A DNA stretch of 64,000 bases, taken from the NCBI GenBank assembly GCA_903921325.1, contig CAIXPL010000008.1, positions 186,001 to 250,000 on the forward strand. Direction: 5' to 3'. Origin of the DNA: an uncultured Pseudomonadota bacterium. Lineage in GTDB: Bacteria > Pseudomonadota > Gammaproteobacteria > Burkholderiales > SG8-39. The first letter of the stretch is position 1. Each line of letters opens with the position of its first letter. Both the position numbers and the translations under genes were made by a program. A model generated the notes under the pieces. The model did not search any database and was not told the DNA's origin. It was given only the letters and a program-made list of their open reading frames with translations. Of this stretch, positions 7,221 through 16,046 are shown piece after piece.

Positions 7221-7841
7221 ATGGTCAGACCTCGCACACGTCCAACGACCCCGTTATTTCGGATCATCGAAGCACGCGCCCTGCGCGAGGGTGTCACGCG
7301 CGAAGATGTGTGCCTCGCATTGGGTATCTCGGTGTCCTACTACGGACAACTGAGCGGTGATCCGGTATTGCTCGCGCAGGCCTCGCGCAGCGTGATCGCG
7401 GCGATTGCCCAATTCATCGAAGTGCCCCATGTGCAGGTGCAGATGTGGGCCGGTCAATTGTCCTGGACGGACTTCGGTCAACCACGCAATCCTGGGGCGA
7501 CGGTCACCCAGTACATTGATGCAATCGCCTTGCAGATCGAAACCGACCCGGCTTTTGTGGAATTCGCGGTGCCAATCGCTGACTGGTCAGCCACCCCGCA
7601 ATCAATCAAGCTGCGCTATGTCGCGCTCTATGAGTTGGCGCGCCAATTGCGCCTCGGAAATGCAAGCGGCGAATCGACCCCCACGCTGACGCTGGCCCGC
7701 GCAGCAGGCCTCGCTGAATCACTGCCCCTTGACGAGGTTCTGCCCGTCAACCCGCTCCATGAGCGGCCCGCCGCATCCCGCAGCAAGGACAAGACCCGCC
7801 CGCCACCCCGCAACGGCAAGACGCGACGGCGAGTGGCCTGA
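7221..7841 (+). CDS. Predicted HTH (XRE-like) protein of unknown function
   Basis: ATG 7221 preceded by AGGG is the most likely start; a longer open frame begins inside the divergent monooxygenase. The 206-residue product opens with a helix-turn-helix-like segment (REGVTREDVCLALGISVSYYGQL, about residues 22-44) resembling Cro/C1-type domains. A central region of about 110 residues matches no family I recognise, and the tail is strongly basic (SKDKTRPPPRNGKTRRRVA). It stands alone between divergent and convergent genes. A DNA-binding role is an inference from the N terminus; a regulator of the adjacent monooxygenase or of the carbamoyl operon are both possible. Confidence 0.55.
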   Translation: MVRPRTRPTTPLFRIIEARALREGVTREDVCLALGISVSYYGQLSGDPVLLAQASRSVIAAIAQFIEVPHVQVQMWAGQLSWTDFGQPRNPGATVTQYIDAIALQIETDPAFVEFAVPIADWSATPQSIKLRYVALYELARQLRLGNASGESTPTLTLARAAGLAESLPLDEVLPVNPLHERPAASRSKDKTRPPPRNGKTRRRVA

Positions 7842-7915
7842 ACCACTTCGGTTGGCTCGGTCAGTACGACCGCTCCTTCGCCTCGATGCGCATCAGCGGG
7901 CACCGAGGCGATGGG

Positions 7916-9358
7916 TTACAGGGGCAGATAGGTCTGCGCCAGTGCCTCCAGTGCCTTCACAAAACACGCCATGGGCACCCGCACGATGCCCGCGCCGATC
8001 TGACCAACGCCGGCTTCACGATGGGCAATGCCGGTGGTCACCACGGGCTGTATGCCGGTATCGACCACCTTACGCACGTCGATGCCGACCGGTGCAGCGG
8101 CAAAGTCCATGGCGGGAAGTGAATTGGCTGGATTACGCCCATCGGTGATCTGATACATCAGGCGCGAATATTCAATCGACGCGGCAATCGATCCTCCGGC
8201 GAGCAGGGTGAGCGCGGGTGAGGCGGCAAACGAGAATCCGCCGAATCCGGCCGTCTCGGTAATCGCGCTGTCGCCCAGATCCGGGTTGGCATCGGCCTCG
8301 GTGAATCCCGGAAAATACAGGCCTTGCGGCCGTCCGCTGGGTGCCTCAAACCAGCGCTTGCCCAAACCGCTCACGCGGATTGCAGTAGTCACCCCATTTC
8401 GCGCGATTGCAGTGACGGTGCTCGAATACTCGATGCCATGGGCGGCATCCATGGTGGCCTTGGCTGCGGCCATCGACAGATTTAGAAAGAACTGCGAGGT
8501 GTCGGCAACAAAGCGCAGCACTTCATGCATTTGACTGCGTTCGATGTCGCACTGGCTCAAGCCCACCGCCAGTTGCATGAAAAATAACGCGGTGGCAGCC
8601 ACATTGCGTGAATGCACCTCGTCGCCCATCAGCAACGCCTGCGACTGAATTGACTTGAGGTCGATACCGCCGCGTGCCTTGACTGCCGCACGCATGGCCG
8701 GCGCAAGCGTGTTTTCAAACCAGCGCAGGCGCTCGATCACCTCCGGGCTGTTGGCGCCAAAGCGCAGGATCTTGCCGATCCCCTCATTGATATTGGTGTA
8801 AGCGAGGTTGCCGTGTGTCTGATTGCGTACCACCAGCACGGGCATTGAAGGAGAAATGATGCCGGTCATCGGCCCGACGGCGGAATAGTCGTGGCATTGC
8901 GCGAAACGGATCTCGCCGGCAGCGAGCATGCTCTGCGCCTGTGCCATTGATTCGGCCCAGCCTTCATAGAGTACCGCTCCGATCATCGCGCCATGCATTG
9001 GTCCGCACATATCGTCCCAGGCAACCGGTGCACCGGCGTGCAGCAAGGTGCGATCCATATCCGGCCAGACATCGCGCGCGTGCAGGGCCACATCGACAAG
9101 GACCGGCTGCGCGGCGATGACCCGCTGCACCGCGCTCGCATTGGCTTGATCAATACGCGATCCGACACTCGCCGGGTCGCCGGGGTCGCCGAGGAGTTGC
9201 GCAAGGCGCCAGGCAAGGCCCGGATCAGCATTGCCCGGTGGTTGCCAGTTCACCTGGACGACCGATCCGCCGTGCGCACTGACACTGGCATTGAAGGAAT
9301 CAACCCCGACGTTGATCACCGATAAGGGCGCATTCAGTAAGGAGGGCTTCAAGTTCAT
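7916..9358 (-). CDS. allG: DUF1116 protein, AllG/YlbE-like subunit of oxamate carbamoyltransferase
   Basis: The 480-residue protein belongs to the DUF1116 (YlbE) family: INVGVDSF at the N terminus, GAPVAWDDMCGPMHGAMIGAVLYEGWA, HDYSAVGPMTGIISPSMPV, HGNLAYTNINEGIGKILRFG and a long helical C-terminal half ending GIVRVPMACF. In Escherichia coli the fdrA, ylbE and ylbF products have been reported to act together as the oxamate carbamoyltransferase that phosphorolyses oxalurate to oxamate and carbamoyl phosphate. Here it is the last gene of the operon and its ATG overlaps the preceding stop as ATGA, indicating translational coupling. Function by homology only. Confidence 0.82.
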   Translation of the reverse strand: MNLKPSLLNAPLSVINVGVDSFNASVSAHGGSVVQVNWQPPGNADPGLAWRLAQLLGDPGDPASVGSRIDQANASAVQRVIAAQPVLVDVALHARDVWPDMDRTLLHAGAPVAWDDMCGPMHGAMIGAVLYEGWAESMAQAQSMLAAGEIRFAQCHDYSAVGPMTGIISPSMPVLVVRNQTHGNLAYTNINEGIGKILRFGANSPEVIERLRWFENTLAPAMRAAVKARGGIDLKSIQSQALLMGDEVHSRNVAATALFFMQLAVGLSQCDIERSQMHEVLRFVADTSQFFLNLSMAAAKATMDAAHGIEYSSTVTAIARNGVTTAIRVSGLGKRWFEAPSGRPQGLYFPGFTEADANPDLGDSAITETAGFGGFSFAASPALTLLAGGSIAASIEYSRLMYQITDGRNPANSLPAMDFAAAPVGIDVRKVVDTGIQPVVTTGIAHREAGVGQIGAGIVRVPMACFVKALEALAQTYLPL

Positions 9359-10221
9359 ACCTCAAGCGGATACACAGGTTGCAAAACGGCCAGCGCGAGG
9401 CCGGCAAACAAATCCCACCCCGAGCAATGACCCAATGCGCCCAGACGATCGAGCGCCGCGATCAGCGTCGTGGCGTTCGTGTCTGACAGAGGTTCAGCCA
9501 ACACGCTCAGGCACGCATGCAGCGCGCCGTAGGCACGCCCAGTGGCCAAGTCGCCGAGCAGGGTCACGCTGAGTGGGTGCGTGCGCCGTTCACCCGCCGC
9601 GAGGATGTCTGCGGTCACTGCCGCATGCCAGTCGGGCCGTGGGTCGCACAGTGCGTATGCAAACAACATGCCGCCGACCAGATCATCGCCCGAGGGCGTG
9701 AGCCCTGGACCGACACCGAGCAAAGCAATCGATGCCTGCGTGATTGACTGCGGGTCGCCAGCGCGCAAGGCCTGCGCCAGGGTGCGCAACCGCGCGTGTG
9801 CCCGATCAAGAGGAAAGCGCAAGGGTTGGCGCCACAACGCGGCGGCAAAGCCCGGCACCGCACCAGATCGCGCGGCAATGAGCTGGGGCATCAGCACCGC
9901 CAGATGTGCCGCGACGACCGAACCGGACAGACGCACACGGACGGGTGCTGGCCAAACAGTGGCGCGATCATACGCAACAAGAAAAGATTCGTTCGGCGCC
10001 ACCGATTCCAGCACGACCATGCGTGGATGCTCGGTGCGCGGCGCGCACCCCACCCAGACCAGCTCCGCGCCGGCCCGCGCGTAGGGCAATCCGCTGCGTG
10101 CATACTCAGGCACCTGATCGATCCGGCCGCCACTGCGGCGCAGGGCAGCAAGCGCCCGCTCGCCCAGCCGGCTCGCCGTGACTAGAGGCAGCGCACCTGC
10201 AGTTGCAAGCGCGAAGCTCAT
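9355..10221 (-). CDS. allH: DUF2877 protein, AllH/YlbF-like subunit of oxamate carbamoyltransferase
   Basis: The 288-residue protein carries the DUF2877 signature GVGPGLTPSGDDLVGGML near residue 180, followed by THPLSVTLLGDLATGRA and GHCSGWDLFAGL near the C terminus. DUF2877 (YlbF-like) is the third subunit of the FdrA-YlbE-YlbF system. Start ATG overlaps the stop of the carbamate kinase gene by 4 bp (ATGA), and its own stop overlaps the DUF1116 start the same way, so all subunits are likely made in fixed ratio from one mRNA. Confidence 0.8.
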   Translation of the reverse strand: MSFALATAGALPLVTASRLGERALAALRRSGGRIDQVPEYARSGLPYARAGAELVWVGCAPRTEHPRMVVLESVAPNESFLVAYDRATVWPAPVRVRLSGSVVAAHLAVLMPQLIAARSGAVPGFAAALWRQPLRFPLDRAHARLRTLAQALRAGDPQSITQASIALLGVGPGLTPSGDDLVGGMLFAYALCDPRPDWHAAVTADILAAGERRTHPLSVTLLGDLATGRAYGALHACLSVLAEPLSDTNATTLIAALDRLGALGHCSGWDLFAGLALAVLQPVYPLEV

Positions 10222-11165
10222 GGCCGCTCGATTACCGTGCCGGCACGTCCCTCGACGGCATCAAACGCGTGCTCGAGCGAGGTAATCACCACGCGGTCGC
10301 CACCGGCTGCCAGGTAATTCAGCGCAGCCATGATTTTCGGCCCCATGCTGCCTGCCGGAAACTGCCCTTGCGCCATCCATTGCAGCGCGTCGAGCGTGGA
10401 CATCCGGTCGACAAACCGCTGAGTCGGACGACCAAAATCAAGCGCCACCCGATCAATTCCGGTAAGCAGCAGCAGCGTCTGCGCCCCCAGCTCAGAGGCG
10501 AGCAGCGCGCTGGTGAGGTCCTTGTCAATCACTGCGGCAACGCCCTGATATTGACCATCGTCGCCACGGGTGACCGGAATGCCCCCTCCGCCTGCGGCAA
10601 TCGGGATCACCCCGGCGTCAAGCAAGGCGCCGATGGCGGGCAGATCAAGAATGCGCTGCGGACGCGGTGAGGCCACCAGACGGCGATAGCCGCGCCCGGA
10701 ATCCTCGCCAAAAATCCAACCCGTCTGTTCGGCCATCGCGTCGGCGACTTCGCGGTTGAAAAACTTGCCAACGGGTTTGCTTGGCGCGGCGAAGGCAGGG
10801 TCGGCCGGATCCACTTCAACTTGCGTGACCATGGCCACCACCGAACGCTGCAGGCCATGACGTATCAACGTGTTGGCAAAGCACTGCTGAAACATATAGC
10901 CCATGCCGCCCTGGGAATGCGCGACGCAGACATCCATTGGCATGGGCGGCAATTCGGCCGCGGTGCGAGCCATGCGAAAAAGAATGTTGCCGACCACTGG
11001 CCCGTTGCCATGGGTGAGCACCAGCCGGTAGCCGCTTTGTACAATCTGCAGCAGGCGCTCGCACAGCCCGGTGATGATGTCCATCTGCTCCTGGGCAGTT
11101 CCGCGGATATGGGGTGGGTAGCTCGCATTGCCACCCAGGGCCACCACCACCAGCGGCGCGCTCAC
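10218..11165 (-). CDS. arcC: Carbamate kinase (catabolic)
   Basis: The 315-residue protein has the amino-acid-kinase signature VVALGGNASYP at the N terminus, LTHGNGPVVGNIL, SQGGMGYMFQQ, IPIAAGGGGIPV, AVIDKDLTSALLA and GSMGPKIMAAL. Carbamate kinase makes ATP from carbamoyl phosphate and ADP, releasing NH3 and CO2. The GTG start at 11165 overlaps the fdrA stop by 4 bp (GTGA); the longer frame upstream is only a shadow inside fdrA. Placed between fdrA and the two other subunit genes, it would consume the carbamoyl phosphate they release. No arginine deiminase genes are present, so the source of carbamoyl phosphate is not arginine here. Confidence 0.9.
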   Translation of the reverse strand: MSAPLVVVALGGNASYPPHIRGTAQEQMDIITGLCERLLQIVQSGYRLVLTHGNGPVVGNILFRMARTAAELPPMPMDVCVAHSQGGMGYMFQQCFANTLIRHGLQRSVVAMVTQVEVDPADPAFAAPSKPVGKFFNREVADAMAEQTGWIFGEDSGRGYRRLVASPRPQRILDLPAIGALLDAGVIPIAAGGGGIPVTRGDDGQYQGVAAVIDKDLTSALLASELGAQTLLLLTGIDRVALDFGRPTQRFVDRMSTLDALQWMAQGQFPAGSMGPKIMAALNYLAAGGDRVVITSLEHAFDAVEGRAGTVIERP

Positions 11166-12700
11166 TTTGCTACCAGCCGCGCGGCGGCCTGCGCCGCCTG
11201 AGTTGATCCGGCAAATACCAGCGCACCGGCATCCCGCAGCGTGCGCGCCTGCACGCTGCGTGCCTGCGGGTCCTCTTCTGTGCCGCATACAAACGCCACC
11301 ACCGCCAGCGCTCGCCCTTCGCGGGCGGCCTCAAGCCGGGCATCGCGTATCGCCGGGCTGAGAGCGCCGGCCGGATCGGGATGCGACCCATAGCCAAGTA
11401 CGACATCGAGCAGTATCACCGCGACGGCCTTGTCGCGCGCCTCGGCCTGTAACCGTTCAATCCGGATCGAAGGGTCGATCATCGGGTGCGGCCGGCCCAC
11501 GGTAAACCGGTCGTCCCCGAGGTCAATCGCCGTGTGCTCGACGCTATGCAAGGGGTCGACCAGCATGCGCCCGGAATCCAGTGGTGCGTTGGACCAGGCC
11601 GCCAGTCCTGCTTCCCGCCAGATGGCCTGCGCCTCGTAGCAGAAGGTGCCGCCTGAATAAAGCGCACGAATATATTTCTGTGATGCAACGAACGAAGGGC
11701 GCGGCGGAAAACGCTCCTCGCCGGACACAGCACCGCCGCCCGCCAGACCAATGGCGAGCGCCACCGCTTCGGCCAGCGTCGAGGCCGGGTGAATGCCGCT
11801 GCGCGCCTCTACCCGCGAGCCGATGAACAAAACCACGGCAGGCTTTGCGGCCTCGGCGAGGCGTTCCATGATTCGGTCGGTGACCGCCGCCGAGGGCGGC
11901 TTTGACACCACCAGTATGACCCGGGTATCAACGTCTGCAGCGAGCAGATCAATGCCCTGCAACGTGGTGCTGCCGCCAACCGCGGCCGAGATATCGCGGC
12001 CACCGGTACCGATCGCATGCGATATGCCGCTGCCGGCCAGGTGGATTTGCGTGCTCGCTTCCTGCAAACCCGTGCCCGAGGCGGCCACGATGCCGATGGG
12101 GCCGCGCCGCACCGCATTGGCAAATCCGAGCGGAACGCCATTCAGAATGGCGGTGCCGCAATCGGGCCCCATCACCAGCAGGCCTTTGCGCACAGCGAGT
12201 GCCTTCAATGCGCACTCTTCGGCAAGCGACACGTTGTCGCTGAAAAGAAAAACATGACAGCCCCGTTTGAGGGCCTTCATTGCCTCGGCAGCGGCGTAGG
12301 GCCCTGGCACGGAGATTTGCGCCAACTGCGCCGACGGCGCCAGCGCCTCGCCTTGCACGAACGCGCGCAGGTCGCGCGCCGGCAATGCCGGATCGCGCGG
12401 GCTCTCGGTCTGTCCTTCCAGCGCTTGCTCGGCCACGATAAGCGCGGCCCGCCCCTGCGCTTCGGTGTCGCTCTCGATGACAACGATCAGATCCCCGGGG
12501 CCGGCTGCTTGCACGCCGTCGGGCAGCATGTTGGCTTCTTCCAGGATGTCCTTGTTCGCCCCGGTACCCATCACCAGCGTAGCGCGGCGAATGCCTTCCA
12601 GTGCGAGGATGCGCTCATTGATGCGCATCAGCGCAACCGAGTCCTTGTACAGATTCGCCTTGTATAGCGCGAGCACCGCCCCTTCAATCGCCACAGCCAT
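11162..12700 (-). CDS. fdrA: FdrA family protein, AllF subunit of oxamate carbamoyltransferase
   Basis: The 512-residue protein resembles succinyl-CoA synthetase domains: N-terminal KANLYKDSVALMRI and MGTGANKDILEEANML, a nucleotide-binding-like segment (HVFLFSDNVSLAEE, VMGPDCGTAILNGVPLGFANAV, GPIGIVAASGTGLQE), GIGTGGRDIS-type and VSKPPS blocks, and a C-terminal ligase-like domain (LDVVLGYGSHPDPAGAL). This is the FdrA layout, slightly shorter than E. coli FdrA. Start ATG 12700 lies one base after the stop of the small upstream ORF. With the DUF1116 and DUF2877 proteins it is expected to catalyse carbamoyl transfer between oxalurate, or an analogue, and phosphate. Confidence 0.85.
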   Translation of the reverse strand: MAVAIEGAVLALYKANLYKDSVALMRINERILALEGIRRATLVMGTGANKDILEEANMLPDGVQAAGPGDLIVVIESDTEAQGRAALIVAEQALEGQTESPRDPALPARDLRAFVQGEALAPSAQLAQISVPGPYAAAEAMKALKRGCHVFLFSDNVSLAEECALKALAVRKGLLVMGPDCGTAILNGVPLGFANAVRRGPIGIVAASGTGLQEASTQIHLAGSGISHAIGTGGRDISAAVGGSTTLQGIDLLAADVDTRVILVVSKPPSAAVTDRIMERLAEAAKPAVVLFIGSRVEARSGIHPASTLAEAVALAIGLAGGGAVSGEERFPPRPSFVASQKYIRALYSGGTFCYEAQAIWREAGLAAWSNAPLDSGRMLVDPLHSVEHTAIDLGDDRFTVGRPHPMIDPSIRIERLQAEARDKAVAVILLDVVLGYGSHPDPAGALSPAIRDARLEAAREGRALAVVAFVCGTEEDPQARSVQARTLRDAGALVFAGSTQAAQAAARLVAK

Positions 12701-12701
12701 T

Positions 12702-12989
12702 TCAGACACCCTCTTCAAACAACGACAACTGGCGCCCACCCATGAGAACCGCCTGTTCGACCCGGCGCTTGGCATCCACCAGCGTTGCAGTCTGACCCTG
12801 ATGGGTTCCGGCCTGCCAGCGGTATTTCATCTCGAGCTGCGCCCCAGGCTCGATCTCAACCACGCCAACGCGCTGCTTGCCCAGCCAGTACCCGTGCGAC
12901 CGATAGCCGCGCTCCCAGAATGCCTTGGGTCGAACTTTGGCGCGGGTGCGCCGCGGCGAGGCTTTCGCAGTGGAAGGCAGGGCAGTCAT
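12702..12989 (-). CDS. Small basic protein translationally coupled to fdrA, function unknown
   Basis: A 95-residue frame starts at ATG 12989 with AAGGGA 9 nt upstream and stops one base before the fdrA ATG. Such coupling argues for a real gene. The N terminus is basic (RRTRAKVRPKAF), the middle is mixed (GYWLGKQRVGVVEIEPGAQLEMKYRWQ), and the C terminus ends LVDAKRRVEQAVLMGGRQLSLFEEGV. I recognise no domain, and no signal peptide or membrane helix is visible. It is the first gene of the carbamoyl operon. A regulatory or fourth-subunit role is possible but unsupported by homology. Confidence 0.6.
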   Translation of the reverse strand: MTALPSTAKASPRRTRAKVRPKAFWERGYRSHGYWLGKQRVGVVEIEPGAQLEMKYRWQAGTHQGQTATLVDAKRRVEQAVLMGGRQLSLFEEGV

Positions 12990-13119
12990 GACGTCCAGTC
13001 CCTTGGGGCGAAGTGCCGATTATCACCGATCCTGGCAACACAAGGCCCCGCTGCGCCGGTTGCAGACCGTCTTGTTGCGGCGCACTATACGCATCCCGTC
13101 GGGCGGTAGGAGTTTGCTA

Positions 13120-15003
13120 ATGGGACGACCTGCAACGTCAGCGAGCACTGCGGCACTCACTTTGGCCGCGCTCGGTGTGGTGTATGGCGACATCGGAACC
13201 AGCCCGCTGTACGCCCTGAAGGAAGTGTTCTCGGGCAATCACGGCGTCGCCTTCTCCCCGGACAACGTGCTCGGCGTGGTGTCCGTCATCCTCTGGGCGC
13301 TGACTCTGGTGGTGTCGCTCAAATACGTGACACTGATTCTGCGCGCCGACAATCGCGGCGAAGGCGGCGTGATGGCCATGATGTCACTTGCCACCGAGGC
13401 AGTCGGGCGTTCCTCGCGCTGGCGCGCACCGGTGCTGGTGTGCGGTTTGCTCGGCACAGCGCTGTTCTACGGCGACGGCGTGATCACACCGGCCATTTCG
13501 GTGCTTTCGGCGGTCGAGGGGCTGGAGGTTGCCACGCCGTTGTTCAGCCCTTATGTGGTGGCCTTGACCGTGATCGTGCTGATCGCCCTCTATGCATTCC
13601 AGCGTCATGGCACCAGCCGGATCGGCGCAGTATTCGGCCCGGTCATGGTGCTGTGGTTTGCCTCACTGGCGGTCATTGGCGTTTTCAACATCGTCCGCGC
13701 CCCAGGCATTCTGGCGGCGTTGAACCCCTATGAGGCGCTGCGATTTCTCACCGCCCACCCGGCGGTTTCGTTCGTCGCCCTGGCCGCGATCGTCCTTGCG
13801 CTCACCGGAGCCGAAGCGCTGTACGCCGATCTGGGTCACTTTGGTCCACGCCCGATACGGCGCGCCTGGTTCATGTTTATCTTTCCGTCGCTCGCTCTGG
13901 CCTACCTCGGACAGGGGGCGCTCATGCTGGTCGATCCCGAGGCGTACAAGAATCCGTTCTTCCTGTCAGTGCCCGGCTGGGCCATCTACCCGCTGGTGAT
14001 TCTGTCCACAGTGGCAACGGTCATTGCCTCGCAAGCAACGATCTCCGGGGTTTATTCAATGACCAAACAGGCAATCCAGCTTGGATTCCTGCCGCGCATG
14101 CGCATTCTGCACACCTCAACCGTTCTCTACGGGCAGATCTACATTCCGGTGGTGAACTGGGTCCAATTCTCGCTGGTGATCGCGGCGGTGGTTGGATTTG
14201 GTTCCTCGACCAATCTGGCATCGGCCTATGGAGTCGCGGTCACCGGCACGATGCTGATCACCACCGCAATGACCTTCTTTGTCATGCGTTATTCCTGGCG
14301 CTATGCACTCGCTCTGTGCATTCCGATCACCGTGGTGCTGGCCAGTGTTGATGCCCTTTTCTTCTCTGCCACCTTGCTCAAGGTAGCCGACGGCGGCTGG
14401 TTTCCCCTGTTGCTCGGGGCAATGATGTTCATTCTCATGACCAGCTGGAAGAAAGGCCGCGAGATTGTCGCCCAGCGGGTCCGCGACGAGTCGATACCCC
14501 TCGATGCCTTCCTCCCCGCGCTGTTCCATTCTCCGCCAACGCGCGTCGCTGGCACGGCAGTGTTTCTGCGCGGCGATTCCGAGGGTGTGCCGCGCGCCAT
14601 GCTGCATAACCTGGCCCACAACAAGGTCCTGCATGAACGCATCCTGTTCCTCACCGTGCACAATCATGAGGTGCCTTGGGTGCCGGCTCAGGACCGGGTG
14701 ACGGTGACCCCGCTGGGCCATGACTGCTTTCGGGTCGATGTGAACTATGGTTTCAAGGACGAACCCAATGTGCCCAACGCGCTTGAGCTCGCCTGCCACA
14801 ACAACGGCCTCTCCTTTGAGCCCATGGAGACCTCGTACTTCATGAGCCGGCAAAAGGTCATTCCGACCGTCAATAATGGTGGCATGGCCGACTGGCGCGA
14901 AAAATTGTTCGCGATGATGGCGCGCAACGCCGGTGATGCCGCCGATTACTTCAATCTTCCAACCAACCGACTGATCGAACTCGGTACCCAGGTCGAGATC
15001 TAA
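13120..15003 (+). CDS. kup: Kup low-affinity potassium uptake transporter
   Basis: The 627-residue membrane protein has the Kup signature GVVYGDIGTSPLYALKE near residue 22, then about 12 helices, with GDGVITPAISVLSAVEGLE, LTGAEALYADLGHFG, GQGALML and SQATISGVYSMTKQAIQLG. A hydrophilic C-terminal region starts near residue 460. Kup is an H+/K+ symporter of the inner membrane. ATG 13120 follows TAGGAG at good spacing; the longer frame upstream overlaps the divergent small ORF and is rejected. The 130-bp gap to the minus-strand operon should hold both promoters. The substrate-binding protein gene starts 48 bp after the stop. Confidence 0.95.
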   Translation: MGRPATSASTAALTLAALGVVYGDIGTSPLYALKEVFSGNHGVAFSPDNVLGVVSVILWALTLVVSLKYVTLILRADNRGEGGVMAMMSLATEAVGRSSRWRAPVLVCGLLGTALFYGDGVITPAISVLSAVEGLEVATPLFSPYVVALTVIVLIALYAFQRHGTSRIGAVFGPVMVLWFASLAVIGVFNIVRAPGILAALNPYEALRFLTAHPAVSFVALAAIVLALTGAEALYADLGHFGPRPIRRAWFMFIFPSLALAYLGQGALMLVDPEAYKNPFFLSVPGWAIYPLVILSTVATVIASQATISGVYSMTKQAIQLGFLPRMRILHTSTVLYGQIYIPVVNWVQFSLVIAAVVGFGSSTNLASAYGVAVTGTMLITTAMTFFVMRYSWRYALALCIPITVVLASVDALFFSATLLKVADGGWFPLLLGAMMFILMTSWKKGREIVAQRVRDESIPLDAFLPALFHSPPTRVAGTAVFLRGDSEGVPRAMLHNLAHNKVLHERILFLTVHNHEVPWVPAQDRVTVTPLGHDCFRVDVNYGFKDEPNVPNALELACHNNGLSFEPMETSYFMSRQKVIPTVNNGGMADWREKLFAMMARNAGDAADYFNLPTNRLIELGTQVEI

Positions 15004-15051
15004 TCGTTGGCGAACTGCCGCAGCCTATGCTGCAGGCCGGAGCAACCTTGC

Positions 15052-16029
15052 ATGGACCGTCGCACATTCAGCATTGCAGCACTCGCTGCCACGGCATGGG
15101 CGGGCGCATCGCCCGGCCGGGCTTTTGCCCAAAACCGGGATCTTTTGGTGGCCGAACCGGGACACTCGCTGGGCTATTTGCCGCTCTACGCCGGCATAGC
15201 CAACGGCTTTTTCCGTGATGAAGGACTCGCCGTCAAAGTCATCACGGTGGAAAGCGGCGCCGGACATACCAACCTGGTGCTCACCGGACAGGCGTTCGCC
15301 TTCATCGGTGGCCCTGAGCACAATGCCTATGCCAAGGCCAAAGGCGCCGAATTGCGCGCGGTGGTCAATTGCGTGAATCGTGGCAATGTCTATTTCACCG
15401 CCCGCACTGGCCTGGCTCCGCAGGGGCGACAATTTGATGCGTTGTTGCGCGGCAAACGAATCGCCACGGGCTACTACGGCGGCACCCCGCACTCCATCAC
15501 CCGCTATCTGCTCGCCCAGTGGAAGCTGGACGCGCGACGCGACGTCACTCTGATCGAAAGCACCTACGGCGGCATCATGGCGGCGGTGAAAACCGGCAAT
15601 GCGGATGCGGCGGTCATCCCCGAGCCGATACTCACTCAAGGCATACGCCAGGGCATCTGGCAGGAGCCTTTCTTCAGCATTCCGCAAGAACTTGGCGATT
15701 ACGCATATTCGTGCATTAATGTGCGCAAAGACTCGATCGACCGTGACCCGGCGCAAGTCGCGGGGTTTGTTCGCGCGATGGTGAAATCGCTGCGCTATGT
15801 CCGCGAGAATCGCGAGGGCGCGCTCGCCGTGGCACGCAAGGAGTTTCCGACCATGGCAGCAGAAGACCTCACCGCCACGTTGCAGCGCGCCTATGCCGAT
15901 CAGCTCTGGAGCAGCGACGGACGCATTTCAGCGACGGCGCTTGACACCTGCCTGCGCGTGGTGCGCTCTGCTGAGCTGTTGAAAACCGAAGTCGCCTATG
16001 GCGATATTGTCGACATGCGTTTCCTCTGA
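15052..16029 (+). CDS. ABC transporter substrate-binding protein (NMT1/THI5-like), Tat-type signal
   Basis: ATG 15052 has GGAG 9 nt upstream and gives 325 residues. The N terminus MDRRTFSIAAL followed by a hydrophobic stretch and a cleavage-like AFAQ is a twin-arginine-type signal peptide. The mature protein has the periplasmic-binding-protein-II features of the NMT1/THI5/SsuA group: GYLPLYAGIANGFFRDEGL, TGQAFAFIGGPEHNAYA, GKRIATGYYGGTPHS and TGNADAAVIPEPI. Such proteins bind sulfonates, nitrate, pyrimidines or related small ligands. No permease or ATPase gene is next to it. Immediate linkage to two amidohydrolases (18-bp gap) suggests that they degrade the captured ligand. Confidence 0.82.
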   Translation: MDRRTFSIAALAATAWAGASPGRAFAQNRDLLVAEPGHSLGYLPLYAGIANGFFRDEGLAVKVITVESGAGHTNLVLTGQAFAFIGGPEHNAYAKAKGAELRAVVNCVNRGNVYFTARTGLAPQGRQFDALLRGKRIATGYYGGTPHSITRYLLAQWKLDARRDVTLIESTYGGIMAAVKTGNADAAVIPEPILTQGIRQGIWQEPFFSIPQELGDYAYSCINVRKDSIDRDPAQVAGFVRAMVKSLRYVRENREGALAVARKEFPTMAAEDLTATLQRAYADQLWSSDGRISATALDTCLRVVRSAELLKTEVAYGDIVDMRFL

Positions 16030-16046
16030 CCCGTGGGAGCACTGCC

